64,000 bases of DNA, from contig NZ_JACJPP010000013.1 of NCBI RefSeq assembly GCF_014696135.1, forward strand, positions 62,001 to 126,000, in the 5' to 3' direction. The stretch comes from Nodosilinea sp. FACHB-141 (GTDB lineage: Bacteria > Cyanobacteriota > Cyanobacteriia > Phormidesmidales > Phormidesmidaceae). The notes under the pieces were generated by a model that saw only the letters and a list, made by a program, of their open reading frames with translations, had not been told where the DNA came from and did not search any database. The position numbers and the translations under genes are program-made. Positions 54,024-63,476 of the stretch are shown in pieces; positions within the stretch are counted from its first letter, which is position 1; each line of letters begins with the position of its first letter.

Positions 54024-54509
54024 ATGCTAAGTGAACTTCTCGATAAGCTGTTTAACCGCAGCCGCACCATCACCCCCCGGGCTGAGGTCAAGCAGCGGCT
54101 ACAGTTTGTGCTGGCCCACGATCGCGCCGACCTCACCCCCGAGATGGTCGAAAAAATGCGCCAGGAGATTCTTGCCGTAGTCTCCCGCTACGTCGAGCTT
54201 GACCAAGAGCATTTGGAATTCACCCTCGAAAGCGACCAGCGAATGACGGCGCTGATCGCCAATCTGCCCATTCGCCGGGTGCGCCCCGAGCTGCCTCCGG
54301 TTGAGGAATTGCCTCCCCCTAAACCTGCCGCCATACCTGAGCCGGCATCCGAGGCCATTGCCACCAGCCTTGAGTCCTCTGGAACCGAGTCTGCTGCACC
54401 TGAGCCCGCCAAGGCTGTAGAGCCTGCGGCATCCCCTGAAACCACAGCATTGACCGAATCTCCAGCGGCCACTGACCCCACAAAACCTGCGATCGCCCCT
54501 GATGAGTAG
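54024..54509 (+). CDS. minE: cell division topological specificity factor MinE, extended
   Basis: Counted from ATG 54024, 161 residues. The N-terminal membrane/MinD-contact helix ([14 protein letters not shown]) and the beta/alpha dimer domain ([31 protein letters not shown]) make up about 90 residues, the usual full length. A 70-residue Pro/Ala/Thr/Glu-rich tail follows. The ferredoxin-like gene overlaps its end by eight bases, so all four genes are likely one transcript. Confidence 0.93.
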   Translation: MLSELLDKLFNRSRTITPRAEVKQRLQFVLAHDRADLTPEMVEKMRQEILAVVSRYVELDQEHLEFTLESDQRMTALIANLPIRRVRPELPPVEELPPPKPAAIPEPASEAIATSLESSGTESAAPEPAKAVEPAASPETTALTESPAATDPTKPAIAPDE

Positions 54510-54909
54510 CGCCCCCGACACCTGTGATTCTCTAGCCGCCTGTGTAGAGGCCTTAGCGCTCAACACAATTCAGCACCATGTGTTGATTTGTGCCGACCAG
54601 ACCAAACCGAAGTGCTGCGACAAAGCCAAGAGCATCGTCGCCTGGGACTATCTCAAAAACCGCCTTAAGGAGCTGGGGTTAGATCGGCCTACAGCAGAGC
54701 GCCCAACCTCTGTTTTTCGCACCAAGGCCAACTGCCTGCGGGTTTGCCACAAAGGCCCCATCCTGCTCGTCTATCCCGACGGCGTCTGGTACCACAGCGC
54801 CACCCCAGCGGTGATTGAGCGAATCATTCAAGAGCACTTAATTGGCGGTCAGGTTGTCGCTGAGTTTGCTTTCCTGGAACATCCTCTCGCCTCCACAGTG
54901 GAGACCTGA
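54502..54909 (+). CDS. thioredoxin-like 2Fe-2S ferredoxin
   Basis: A 135-residue protein of the thioredoxin-fold [2Fe-2S] group. The cluster cysteines are the [11 protein letters not shown] pair and the [10 protein letters not shown] pair. [20 protein letters not shown] is the conserved family segment. The start ATG overlaps the end of minE by eight bases. The electron partner is not known. The neighbourhood after minE may be chance. Confidence 0.9.
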   Translation: MSSAPDTCDSLAACVEALALNTIQHHVLICADQTKPKCCDKAKSIVAWDYLKNRLKELGLDRPTAERPTSVFRTKANCLRVCHKGPILLVYPDGVWYHSATPAVIERIIQEHLIGGQVVAEFAFLEHPLASTVET

Positions 54910-54922
54910 AGGCGCGATCGCA

Positions 54923-55405
54923 TTAGCTGATAACCCCAGGTTGATAATCGCCACCATCCCCGAGCTGTAGATGATGGGTAGTGTGGGTCCAGCGCGGCTC
55001 AGTTTTGAAACCTAGGGTTTGATAAAACGCATCGGCAGCAGCAGTATCCGTGCGCAGGGTCAAAAGCTGGTAGTGCGGCTGGGCTGCATCTATGAGGGCA
55101 GTAACTAAAACCCTCCCTACCCCCCGCCTGCGCCAGGCAGCTTCAACGTACACACGACGCAATCGCCCCACGTTTGGGTGATGGAAATAGGGGTCGCGAT
55201 TGAGTCCGCCAATGCCGACAATTGCCCCCTCCACAATGGCTGTGAGCAATGCCTCACCAGGCTGGTCGAAGCGATTTACGCCGCTGTCATACTCCTCAAC
55301 CAGTCGCTTCATAAACCGAAAGCCCTCCCGCTGGCTCTCTGCAACGAGGTGATCGATGGCTTGCTGCTGAAGCTCTGCACAGTTGACGATGGCGATCGCG
55401 GGCAT
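54923..55405 (-). CDS. GNAT-family N-acetyltransferase
   Basis: Counted from ATG 55403-55405, 160 residues. RVYVEAAWRRRGVGRVLVTA is the acetyl-CoA loop (RxxGxG) and QLLTLRTDTAAADAFYQTLGF the final motif B. The acceptor is unknown. It is divergent from argJ; argJ itself transfers acetyl groups, so a functional pair is possible but unproven. The frame is open upstream to 55564, across the argJ start, but that part is not GNAT-like. Confidence 0.9.
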   Translation of the reverse strand: MPAIAIVNCAELQQQAIDHLVAESQREGFRFMKRLVEEYDSGVNRFDQPGEALLTAIVEGAIVGIGGLNRDPYFHHPNVGRLRRVYVEAAWRRRGVGRVLVTALIDAAQPHYQLLTLRTDTAAADAFYQTLGFKTEPRWTHTTHHLQLGDGGDYQPGVIS

Positions 55406-55484
55406 GATTTGGTGTTTGAACGTCCAGCAGCATCCCCACAGAAGCTTGGTATAATCCCCGGCAGACCTATGGGGTAACAACAGC

Positions 55485-56726
55485 ATGGCAGACTGGCGGG
55501 TGGTTGAAGGGGGCATTACGGCACCCAAAGGATTCCAGGCAGCGGGAATTACCGCAGGGCTCAAACCTTCTGGTGCGCCCGACCTGGCGCTAATCTATTC
55601 AGATTGCGAGGCGATCGCAGCGGGGGTCTTTACCACCAGCCACGTGCGCGCTGCCTGCGTTGACTACTGCCGCCAGCGCCTCGAAGCTCGCCCCAGCGCC
55701 CGCGCCATTCTGATCAACGCCGGTCAGGCCAACGCCTGCACCGGCAACCAGGGCTGGGTTGATACGATCGAAAGTGCCGCCTCCCTCGGCTTAGCCCTCA
55801 ACCTTCCTCCCGAGGCCGTGCTGATTGCCTCAACTGGGGTAATTGGCCAACGCATCAAAATGGACCAGCTCAAGGCGGGCATTCCTAAGCTGGTCGAAAG
55901 TCTGTCGTTTGAAGGCTCCGATGCCGCCGCTGGGGCGATTATCACCACCGACCTGGTAACCAAATCGGTGGCGATGGAAACCACCATCCACGATCGCCCC
56001 GTACGCATTGGCGGCATCGCTAAGGGGTCGGGCATGATTCACCCCAACATGGCCACTATGCTAGCCTTTGTCACCTGCGATGCCACCGTATCGCCCACAC
56101 TGTGGCAAGATATGCTGCGCCGCGCCGCTGATCGCAGCTTTAACCAGATCACTGTCGATGGCGACAGCAGCACCAACGACACCCTAATTGCCCTGGCCAA
56201 CGGCGAGTCGCGCACTCCGGCCATCACCGACGAAGGGGCCGAGGCCGACCAGCTAGAGGCCATGCTCACCGCCGTCTGCCAATATCTAGCCAAGTGCGTC
56301 GCCCGCGACGGCGAAGGGGCCACCTGTTTGATCGAGGTCACCGTCACCGGGGCCGTTACCGCCGCCGCTGCGGGTCAGGTAGCCAAGACCATTGCCGGGT
56401 CATCCCTAGTCAAGGCAGCCATCTTTGGCCACGACCCCAACTGGGGCCGCATCGCCGCCGCCGCGGGCCGAGCCGGCGTCACCTTCGACCAGAGCGACCT
56501 GCGGGTGCAGCTGGGCGACTTTTTGCTGATGGAGCACGGCCAGCCCCTAGATTTCGATCGCCCCGCCGCCAGCGCCTACCTGACGGCGGCCACCCAGGGC
56601 GAATACCTTAAGACCGATACCGTTGCCATTCAGGTCAGCATTGGCGATGGCCCCGGCAGCGGCCAGGCCTGGGGCTGCGATCTGAGCTACGACTACGTCA
56701 AGATCAACGCCGAATATACGACATAG
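55485..56726 (+). CDS. argJ: bifunctional ornithine acetyltransferase/N-acetylglutamate synthase
   Basis: A 413-residue Ntn-hydrolase. The self-cleavage site is KGSGMIHPNMATMLAFVTCD, where Thr after Ala-Met becomes the new N-terminus of the beta chain. INAGQANACTGNQGW in the alpha chain is conserved. It recycles the acetyl group of N-acetylornithine to glutamate in arginine synthesis. The arginine gene argB is at 27162. Start ATG 55485 follows AACAGC and is divergent from the GNAT gene. Confidence 0.96.
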   Translation: MADWRVVEGGITAPKGFQAAGITAGLKPSGAPDLALIYSDCEAIAAGVFTTSHVRAACVDYCRQRLEARPSARAILINAGQANACTGNQGWVDTIESAASLGLALNLPPEAVLIASTGVIGQRIKMDQLKAGIPKLVESLSFEGSDAAAGAIITTDLVTKSVAMETTIHDRPVRIGGIAKGSGMIHPNMATMLAFVTCDATVSPTLWQDMLRRAADRSFNQITVDGDSSTNDTLIALANGESRTPAITDEGAEADQLEAMLTAVCQYLAKCVARDGEGATCLIEVTVTGAVTAAAAGQVAKTIAGSSLVKAAIFGHDPNWGRIAAAAGRAGVTFDQSDLRVQLGDFLLMEHGQPLDFDRPAASAYLTAATQGEYLKTDTVAIQVSIGDGPGSGQAWGCDLSYDYVKINAEYTT

Positions 56727-56771
56727 CCGCCTAGGGTTGCTAGGTTCGCTGAAAATGCCTATGTCGTTATC

Positions 56772-58006
56772 CTAGGGCTGCCGCGCCCCCTGTCCCAGCT
56801 GCTGGCGGCGGCGGGCCAGACGCGAGTAGGCCTGCCAGTTTTGGGCTTTACCCTGAAGTCGAGCCTTAAGCTGCTGGGCGGCCAGGGCGTAGCCGCCATC
56901 GGCTCCATCAATCAGGTGAAAGTGGCGATCGCGCCGATCCATAATCAGACAGGTCATTAGCGCTCGGTCTGACACATGCACCCCATAGACTAAATGGCCC
57001 TGAGCCAGCCGGCTCTCCAGATAGGCAACAATTTGGTCGGTCTGGGCAGGGCTGCCGGCAATCACCATGCGCAGCATATCGTCAATTTTTTGATAGTCTG
57101 AGGCGGCCCGCACCGAGGCTTTGTAGCGGCCCCAGTCAACGCCGCCCGCTTCCACATCAAACCGCATCAGGCCTAGACCTAAAAGGCTTTCCAGATAGGC
57201 ACGAGCGGTGTAGGCGACGCGATCGCCCCATCTAGCACTTTTGGCTTTAGCTTTTGCCTCGGCCCGCAGCCGCCTTGGGTTGATTGATAGGTTGAGGGCC
57301 GATGGAGCCACAGGGTGGTAGCTTTCCCCCTCGCCGTAGATGTCGCCGATGGTTTCCAGAATTTCTCGATACAGATATTTGTTGACGTAGCCACCGCTGG
57401 GCAGCGCCGCCACTATCAAGCTCAGGGTATGGCCCCGCGGGCTAGGGATATCTTGCCAGCGGCACTCCAACCCAGCCAGGTTGGTAGTTGACCGATCGCC
57501 CGACGCATCTAGCCGATAAGTCGAATCGGTTTTAATCAATTCAGTGGCGTAGGTGAGGCCACCGCCGATAAAACTGGCCTGGTAATAGCTGGGGCTAAGG
57601 CGAATTTTTGCCACTCGCACCGGGTGCTGGGGGCGACCGCCGCCAGCGGCACAATGCCCACCCGCAGATCTAGCCCAAACGACCCATGGGCCAGCGCCCG
57701 AACGCCTAGCAGCGCCTCCCGAGCCGCCTGCACTGCCCCAGGGGGCACCAGCAACAGCGCCCCGTCGCCCCCAAACACAAAGGGAATCTCCAGGGGGGCC
57801 GTGGCGTTGAGCACCGCCATAATCGAGCTGGCCCCCAGCACGTTGACCTCTTTGTACTGTCCTCGCGCGATCGCCTGGGTCGAATCGACCACATCGGTAA
57901 TCAACACGTACCAATCGTTTGGAGCCTCAACGTAGTTTTGAGGGTTAGCTAATTCTAAAAATTGCTTGAGGGGCGGTAGGTCGGCGTAGAACGTGTCACA
58001 AGACAT
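56772..58006 (-). pseudogene. DUF3095 adenylate cyclase-like gene with frameshift
   Basis: The N-terminal part starts MSCDTFYADLPPLKQFLELA at ATG 58004-58006 and has a cyclase-like domain (DWYVLITDVVDSTQAIARG, FVFGGDGALLLVPPG). The frame breaks at the five-C run (five G on the + strand at 57629-57633). With one more C it would read AVAPQHPVRVAKIRL and continue through SPSYYQASFIGGGLTYATEL to the natural end at 56772. DUF3095 proteins are about 390 residues with a cyclase-like core; nucleotide product unknown. As written the gene is broken by one missing base. A sequencing indel is likely enough to keep in mind. Confidence 0.8.
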
Positions 58007-58268
58007 GGAGAGCAAGCCCAACTGGCAGTAACGATGCGCTAAAAGACCCGAGGTAAACTACCTGTTTCTACATATTGTGAAGCCCAAATTGCCGGCTCTC
58101 AGGATGCCGGACGTGAGCTACACCATATCTTTGTATACTGTGCTCATGCCTCGATCCTAGAAAGGACTGACACGTCGCTCTAAAGAGAGGGCAGGTTCTG
58201 GCTCCAAGTTTTCAAGTAATGTTGACAGTAGCGCCACGCAACCTGCTATATTATCAAAGCGAAAGCAA

Positions 58269-58340
58269 TGGGGTGTCGCCAAGTGGTAAGGCACCGGGTT
58301 TTGGTCCCGGCATTCCTAGGTTCGAATCCTAGCACCCCAG
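58269..58340 (+). tRNA. trnQ: tRNA-Gln (TTG)
   Basis: A full cloverleaf of 72 bases. Acceptor TGGGGTG pairs with CACCCCA, the anticodon stem CCGGG (58294-58298) pairs with CCCGG (58306-58310) around loop TTTTGGT, so the anticodon is TTG. The T arm is CCTAGGTTCGAATCCTAG. No CCA is encoded. In cyanobacteria Gln-tRNA is made by GatCAB amidation. Confidence 0.97.
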
Positions 58341-58347
58341 TTTTAGG

Positions 58348-58593
58348 TCACTCATCTTCGTCTTCCTCATCTTCAATGGCTTGGATGGCGAGGAGAATTT
58401 CCTCCTCCTGAATTTCGAAGTCTGCCTCAGCCACCTCTCCCATGTCGAAGGCAAGCTGGAGGGCGAGCAGTTGCTTTTGCAGGCTTTCGAGGTCGTTGGT
58501 GGCTACGTCGGCCTGCTCTAGCAGTTTGTTAGCGACCCAGCTGACGCCCTCAATGGGGCCGAGCACGGGGGCAAAGAGAAGTTTAAACAGCAT
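58348..58593 (-). CDS. gvpG: gas vesicle protein GvpG
   Basis: Counted from ATG 58591-58593, 81 residues. The start MLFKLLFAPVLGPIEGVSWV and SLQKQLLALQLAFDMGEVAE are typical of GvpG, a small helical protein needed for gas vesicle assembly. It ends with an acidic tail (EDEEDEDE). It follows gvpF/L on the same strand after 75 bases, which contain a dispersed repeat. A tRNA lies 8 bases beyond its stop. Confidence 0.92.
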   Translation of the reverse strand: MLFKLLFAPVLGPIEGVSWVANKLLEQADVATNDLESLQKQLLALQLAFDMGEVAEADFEIQEEEILLAIQAIEDEEDEDE

Positions 58594-58667
58594 GGAAAAA
58601 ATTATTAGGGTGCAAGGTGCAGGGTCTAGGGCGCAAGGATTGCCTTGCACTCCTAAACCTTAAACCC

Positions 58668-59402
58668 CTACTTGAGCTGGGCAAAGTTGTAGGGAGCGGT
58701 GAAATTGTTATAGCGAATGCGCAGACGATCGCCAAAGGTGCTGTCTATGGCTTCCACCGCCTGGCTAAACTCGGCCTCGCTCTCCCAGGGAATCAAGAAA
58801 GCAGCGTTGTAAATCATCACATCGGTTTGGGGCGCGTTTTCAAGCACGTCCTTCGCCAGGGGGGACAGCGCTTGGCGAAACTGGTCAACAATTCCCTGCT
58901 TGCGCTCCTCTAGGGCCGCTTCAATCTGCTGACCAATGAAGATCACCTGCTCCATACCCAGCTGCGTACCCTCTAGCTGGTCGCGCTGGGCCCGTAGGTC
59001 AGCATTTTCGGCCATCATCAACTCCAGCTCGGTGGAGGGTTCCCACTGCACCTTAACGCTCACCTCCCGGCAGCCGTTGAGCCGCCCAAACAACTGGGTC
59101 AGGTCCTCAGCATAGGGAGTCACCAAATCTTCCTGCACCTGGTCCCAGCTCTCGACAATCAGACCAAACTGAAGCGGCAGCAGCGTGCGGTGGCCCTGCT
59201 CCATAGCAGCTTCTAGCACCTTCTCGTGGCCCAGCAGGTTTTTGCGGCTCGACAGGTAGCGCTTCTGGCAAGCCAGGGAATAAAGAAAGGTAAAGTCGCC
59301 CAGCTGTTGAGCCTGCACCACCTGCTCGTCTAAACCCATCAGGGGTAGCTCAGCGGGGCCAGGGGCCGGGAAAATACCGTAAAGATAGTAGCGATCAGCC
59401 AT
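58668..59402 (-). CDS. gvpF: gas vesicle protein GvpF/GvpL
   Basis: Counted from ATG 59400-59402, 244 residues. The start RYYLYGIFPAPGP, then FLYSLACQKRYLSSRKNLLGHE and TLLPLQFGLI, are the GvpF/GvpL signature. The second half has a coiled coil and ends in FGDRLRIRYNNFTAPYNFAQL. The family is needed for gas vesicle formation and includes the GvpA-binding chaperone GvpF. Which of F or L this is cannot be decided alone. It is the upstream member of the gvpF/L-gvpG pair. Confidence 0.92.
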   Translation of the reverse strand: MADRYYLYGIFPAPGPAELPLMGLDEQVVQAQQLGDFTFLYSLACQKRYLSSRKNLLGHEKVLEAAMEQGHRTLLPLQFGLIVESWDQVQEDLVTPYAEDLTQLFGRLNGCREVSVKVQWEPSTELELMMAENADLRAQRDQLEGTQLGMEQVIFIGQQIEAALEERKQGIVDQFRQALSPLAKDVLENAPQTDVMIYNAAFLIPWESEAEFSQAVEAIDSTFGDRLRIRYNNFTAPYNFAQLK

Positions 59403-59626
59403 AGGACAGTCTCTTGGGGGATGCACCTAGAATGCCCAAACCCTCAAAGCCTTCGACAGGATAATCAGAGCTGCTGAGTAGTTGGGCCACCGCTCCTACA
59501 ATCCAACGCCTGGAGAATGGCTGCGCTTAGGGCGATCGCAACTCAAACCGCTGCGAGTGAAAATCTCTAGGGGTAACTCGCTATAGTGTGTGAGGCATTG
59601 TCTTGGCGGGTTAGGAGGTCACAACC

Positions 59627-61432
59627 ATGACAACGGCATCGCATACAACCCCAGGTTGGCTCAGTCTGATTACCTGGCGCAGTCAGATCAAGCGACTTGT
59701 AGCCCTGATGCTGGTAATTTTGGTTGGTATAGCCAGTGCCGGCTGCGACCCGACTCGGTTTGCCCGAGCCAGCGCCGATGTGCCCCGCCTGGTGCTGAGC
59801 GCCCTGAGCGACCCAAAAACCTTCAACCCCATTCTCAGTCAGGAGTCGCCCAACATTTTTGGGTTGACCTTTGAGGGGCTAACCACCACCGACGGGATTA
59901 GCGGTGAAACCGTACCCGCCCTGGCCGAAAGCTGGGAGATCTCCGACGACGGCACCATCCTGGTATTTACCCTGCGCGATGGGCTGCGCTGGTCTGACGG
60001 CGAACCCCTGACCGTAGACGACGTGGTCTTTACCTACGATGTGCTGTTCAATCCAGCCATTCCAACCAACAGCCGCGACGGGTTTCGCATTGGCACCGAA
60101 GGGCGCTTTCCGCAGGTCAGCAAGGTGGACGAGCGCCGGGTGCAGTTTACGCTGCCCGAGCCCTTTGCCCCCATGCTGCAAAACACGTCTTTAGAAATTA
60201 TCCCCGCCCATATCTTGCGGCCTACAGTAGAGGGCACCGATGGCCAAGGCAATCCTCTGTTTTTATCCACCTGGGGCACCGACACGGCCCCCAAGAAAAT
60301 CGTGGGCAATGGCCCCTACCGCTTAGCCCAATATATTTCTGGGGAGCGGCTGGTCTTTGAGCGCAACCCCTACTATTGGCGAAAAGACGACCAGGGCAAC
60401 CAGCAGCCCTACATTGAGCAGATTGTCTGGCAAATTGTCGGCTCTACCGATACGGCTTTCTTCCAGTTTCGCTCGGGCGGGTTAGACCTAGAGAGCGTGC
60501 AACCCGACTTTTTCTCGCTGCTAAAGCGCGAAGAAGAGCGCGGCGATTTCACCATCTACAATGGCGGCCCTGGTCTGGGCACCAACTTTTTTGCCTTTAA
60601 CCTCAACCGTGCTAGCCGCAACGGCAAGCCTTTGGTTAACCCGGTCAAGTCAGCCTGGTTCAATAGCGTGGCGTTTCGCCAGGCGGTCTCCTACGCTATC
60701 GATCGCCAGACTATGGTAAACAATATTTTCCAAGGCTTGGGGCAACCCCAAACCTCGCCAATGTCAGTGCCTAGTCCCTTCTTTGCCCCGCCCGAGATGG
60801 GCATTCGCACTTATGACTACGACCTTAAGAAGGCAAAGCAGCTGCTGTTGGCCGATGGGTTTCAGTACAACGCTGCCGATGACCTGCTCGATGCCGAGGG
60901 CAATCGGGTGCGCTTCACGCTAATCACAAACTCCGGCAACAAAATTCGCGAATCGATTGGGGCGCAAATTAAGAATGACCTAGCTAAGTTGGGCATTCAG
61001 GTTGATTTTCAACCACTGGCCTTTAACTCTCTAGTCGATCGCCTCACCGATAGCCTGGAGTGGGAGGCGCTGGTGCTGGGCCTAACGGGAGGCACAGAGC
61101 CCAACGGTGGTGCTAACGTGTGGCTTCTCGACGGTGCCCTCCACGCCTTTAACCAGAATGCTGGCCCTGGTCAAGACCCCCTAGAGGGCTGGCAGGCCGC
61201 CGAATGGGAGCGCCGCATTGCCGATCTCTACATCCAGGCCGCCCAGGTAATCGACGAAGACGAGCGCTTTGAGCTGTACAAAGAAACCCAGCAGCTCACC
61301 CAGGAATACCTGCCGTTTATGTACTTGATCAACAACCTATCGCTCACCGCGGTGCGCAACCGGGTGCAGGGGGTGAAATTTACAGCCCTGGGCGGTGCGC
61401 TCTGGAATATCCACGAACTAACAGTCGAGTAG
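59627..61432 (+). CDS. peptide ABC transporter substrate-binding lipoprotein
   Basis: A 601-residue family 5 solute-binding protein. The signal (LVALMLVILVGIASAGC) has a lipobox-like end with C40. ALAESWEISDDGTILVFTLR, then DGLRWSDGEPLTVDDVVFTY are the family signature for peptide and nickel binders. AVSYAIDRQTMVNNIF and YDLKKAKQLL appear later. AGGAGGT about eight bases before ATG 59627 is a strong ribosome binding site. It stands alone; the fused ATPase at 37403 is a plausible partner. It converges on the glutamine synthetase-like gene with 26 bases between ends. Confidence 0.93.
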   Translation: MTTASHTTPGWLSLITWRSQIKRLVALMLVILVGIASAGCDPTRFARASADVPRLVLSALSDPKTFNPILSQESPNIFGLTFEGLTTTDGISGETVPALAESWEISDDGTILVFTLRDGLRWSDGEPLTVDDVVFTYDVLFNPAIPTNSRDGFRIGTEGRFPQVSKVDERRVQFTLPEPFAPMLQNTSLEIIPAHILRPTVEGTDGQGNPLFLSTWGTDTAPKKIVGNGPYRLAQYISGERLVFERNPYYWRKDDQGNQQPYIEQIVWQIVGSTDTAFFQFRSGGLDLESVQPDFFSLLKREEERGDFTIYNGGPGLGTNFFAFNLNRASRNGKPLVNPVKSAWFNSVAFRQAVSYAIDRQTMVNNIFQGLGQPQTSPMSVPSPFFAPPEMGIRTYDYDLKKAKQLLLADGFQYNAADDLLDAEGNRVRFTLITNSGNKIRESIGAQIKNDLAKLGIQVDFQPLAFNSLVDRLTDSLEWEALVLGLTGGTEPNGGANVWLLDGALHAFNQNAGPGQDPLEGWQAAEWERRIADLYIQAAQVIDEDERFELYKETQQLTQEYLPFMYLINNLSLTAVRNRVQGVKFTALGGALWNIHELTVE

Positions 61433-61458
61433 ATTGTCCATCAAGTTCATTGAGCCAA

Positions 61459-62823
61459 CTAATAGCGATCGCGCAGCAATTCCACTTCAGCCTCCAGGGT
61501 CATGTCGGCCATGGCGGCTAGCTCGGCCCGCCGTACCGCCAGGTAGGTTTTGGCTAGGGGTTCGCCCAGAGCGTCTAACAAGAGAGAATTGGTCTCTAAC
61601 GCGGCAAGGGATTCCGCTAGAGACTGAGGCAGCAGGGCAATGCCGCGATCGCCCCTTTCCTCCTCCGACAAACTCCCCGGGTCTTGCTGCACCGGCTCCG
61701 GCAGCGAATAGCCCTGGGCAATGCCGTCGAGACCGGCGGCGATCGCCCCCCCCAACGCCAAATATGGGTTTGCCGCCCCATCCACCGTCTTCAGCTCCAG
61801 ATGGGTGGGGCTGGGCAGCGAAAAATTGCTCGGCACCCGCAGCGCCGCCTCCCGATTGTCCATACCCCAAGCGGCGTAGGCGCCGCTCCAGCTGTGGGGT
61901 TGCAGCCGCCGATAAGAGTTGGGGCTGGGGGTGGTGATCGCCATCAGAGCGGGTAGGTGATGCAGTAGCCCAGCGGTAAAGGATCGGGCAGTCTCGGAGA
62001 GCCCACCAGCCCCATCAGGCATCAGATTTTGCTCTCCCTCCCACAGACTCAGGTGCAGGTGGCACCCGCTGCCTGCACAGGACTCAAACAGCTTGGGCAC
62101 AAAGGAAGCAACTAGACCGTGCTGGTGGGCGATCGCCTTTACCGTCTCGCGATAGACCACCTGCTGATCGGCGGCAGCTAAGGCATCGGTGTAGCGCACC
62201 GAAATTTCCTGCTGCCCCGGCCCCGACTCGGGGTAATACTGCTCTACGGCCATGCCTTGTGCGCTTAGGGCATCTGCGATCGCCATCACCACCTCCTGGT
62301 GCAGGTCCATCGCCAAACTAGCGGCAAAGGGCATATTGTCAGCAGGGAAAATGTCTTGGTCGCGCTGCTTGAGCAAGTAAAATTCCGGCTCAAAGGCCGC
62401 TTTGATCGTCAACCCGCGATCGCCCGCCCGCTGCACCATGCGCTTGAGAAACTGCCTTGAACACCAGGGCCAGGGCTGGCCATCCTTCACCATCTCTCCC
62501 AGCGCCCGCGCCTGGCCAGGGGCGTAGGGAAGCATTTGCAGCGTCTTCCAGTCGGGCACCAGCCAGACCTCTCCTACTGGCCCCAGCCCGCTGCCGGGGG
62601 CCACTGCGTCAGCCACCACCGGAATTGCCTGCTGCGCTGCCGATAGACCCACGGCAACAGTTTCTCCCCCTTCCAATTGCCGCGTCAGCGCATCAATGTG
62701 GATGGCCTTGCCACGAATGACGTTGCCGTTGTCACACCACACCACCCGCACAAAACGAACCTTGCCCTCCCGCAACCGAGTCAAAATCGTCGAGGCATTC
62801 TCTGGCATAGACCTGTCTGGCAT
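61459..62823 (-). CDS. glutamine synthetase-family protein
   Basis: Counted from ATG 62821-62823, 454 residues. It has AAFEPEFYLLKQRD (metal Glu), GSGCHLHLSLW (HxH near the ATP site) and TTPSPNSYRRLQPHSWSGAY with later ALRVPSN. The HLH region and the absence of the adenylylation Tyr pattern NLYDLPP of GSI point to the GlnT/PuuA-like group rather than GlnA. These ligate glutamate to ammonia or amines. Substrate unknown. Alternative starts are ATG 62806-62808 and a further 27 codons upstream. Confidence 0.83.
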   Translation of the reverse strand: MPDRSMPENASTILTRLREGKVRFVRVVWCDNGNVIRGKAIHIDALTRQLEGGETVAVGLSAAQQAIPVVADAVAPGSGLGPVGEVWLVPDWKTLQMLPYAPGQARALGEMVKDGQPWPWCSRQFLKRMVQRAGDRGLTIKAAFEPEFYLLKQRDQDIFPADNMPFAASLAMDLHQEVVMAIADALSAQGMAVEQYYPESGPGQQEISVRYTDALAAADQQVVYRETVKAIAHQHGLVASFVPKLFESCAGSGCHLHLSLWEGEQNLMPDGAGGLSETARSFTAGLLHHLPALMAITTPSPNSYRRLQPHSWSGAYAAWGMDNREAALRVPSNFSLPSPTHLELKTVDGAANPYLALGGAIAAGLDGIAQGYSLPEPVQQDPGSLSEEERGDRGIALLPQSLAESLAALETNSLLLDALGEPLAKTYLAVRRAELAAMADMTLEAEVELLRDRY

Positions 62824-63005
62824 AAAAGCATCGTCTGGACCCTGAAGACCTTGGCCCTTAGCAACCCAATCATAGTAGGCCGCTCCAAATCCCTCACTTT
62901 GCAAAACGGGAACTGCATGGGTTGCTCAGGTTAATCCTGATTTCTGTAGTCTGTTGATGCAGTGCCGCCATGCCCAACCAGGCGTCAACCAGCAATCCCA
63001 GCCTC

Positions 63006-63476
63006 CTAGCTCAACTGTGCTGTACATTCTAAAATCAGTCGCTGGTTGACCAGCGCGTAGGGTTGCACCACCAACGCCCGACGAAACGACTGAATTGCCT
63101 CCTCGTACTGTCCTAAGGCCGCATAGCACAGCCCCAGCCCATGGAGCGCTCCAAAGTGGTAGGGCACCAGCTCAATCACCTGCTCACAGTCAGCCAAGGC
63201 CTCCGCGTAGCGTTTCTGAACAAAGTAGAGCACCGCCCGGCGATTCCAGGCTTCAGCAAAATCCGGCAGTTCGCCCACCAAGGTTGAAAGCAGGTCCTCT
63301 GCCGCATCCATCTGGCCGCTATCCACTAAAGCCTGAGCGTCTTGCAGACGCTGATTGCCCCCTTCACCCTTTTGGTAAAACCAACGCTGCCAGAGAGCAG
63401 CGGTTGCCAACTCGCGCTGATACTCATCGGCCTGCTTCAAGCTCTGCAGCAGCACTTCTAGGGTCGAGTCATCCAT
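63006..63476 (-). CDS. TPR-repeat protein
   Basis: Counted from ATG 63474-63476, 156 residues. TPR motifs from about 50 to 145 include FAEAWNRRAVLYFVQKRYAE and HFGALHGLGLCYAALGQYEE with the canonical W/G/Y/A spacing. The first 45 residues form an uncertain helical lead. It likely acts in protein assembly. It lies between gvpA (opposite strand) and the glutamine synthetase-like gene; a role in gas vesicles is possible but unsupported. Confidence 0.78.
   Translation of the reverse strand: MDDSTLEVLLQSLKQADEYQRELATAALWQRWFYQKGEGGNQRLQDAQALVDSGQMDAAEDLLSTLVGELPDFAEAWNRRAVLYFVQKRYAEALADCEQVIELVPYHFGALHGLGLCYAALGQYEEAIQSFRRALVVQPYALVNQRLILECTAQLS

Noticed and set aside
59627-61432. Nickel-binding rather than peptide-binding protein
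   Set aside because: The family 5 signature does not separate the two, and there is no nickel enzyme nearby; the call is kept at family level.
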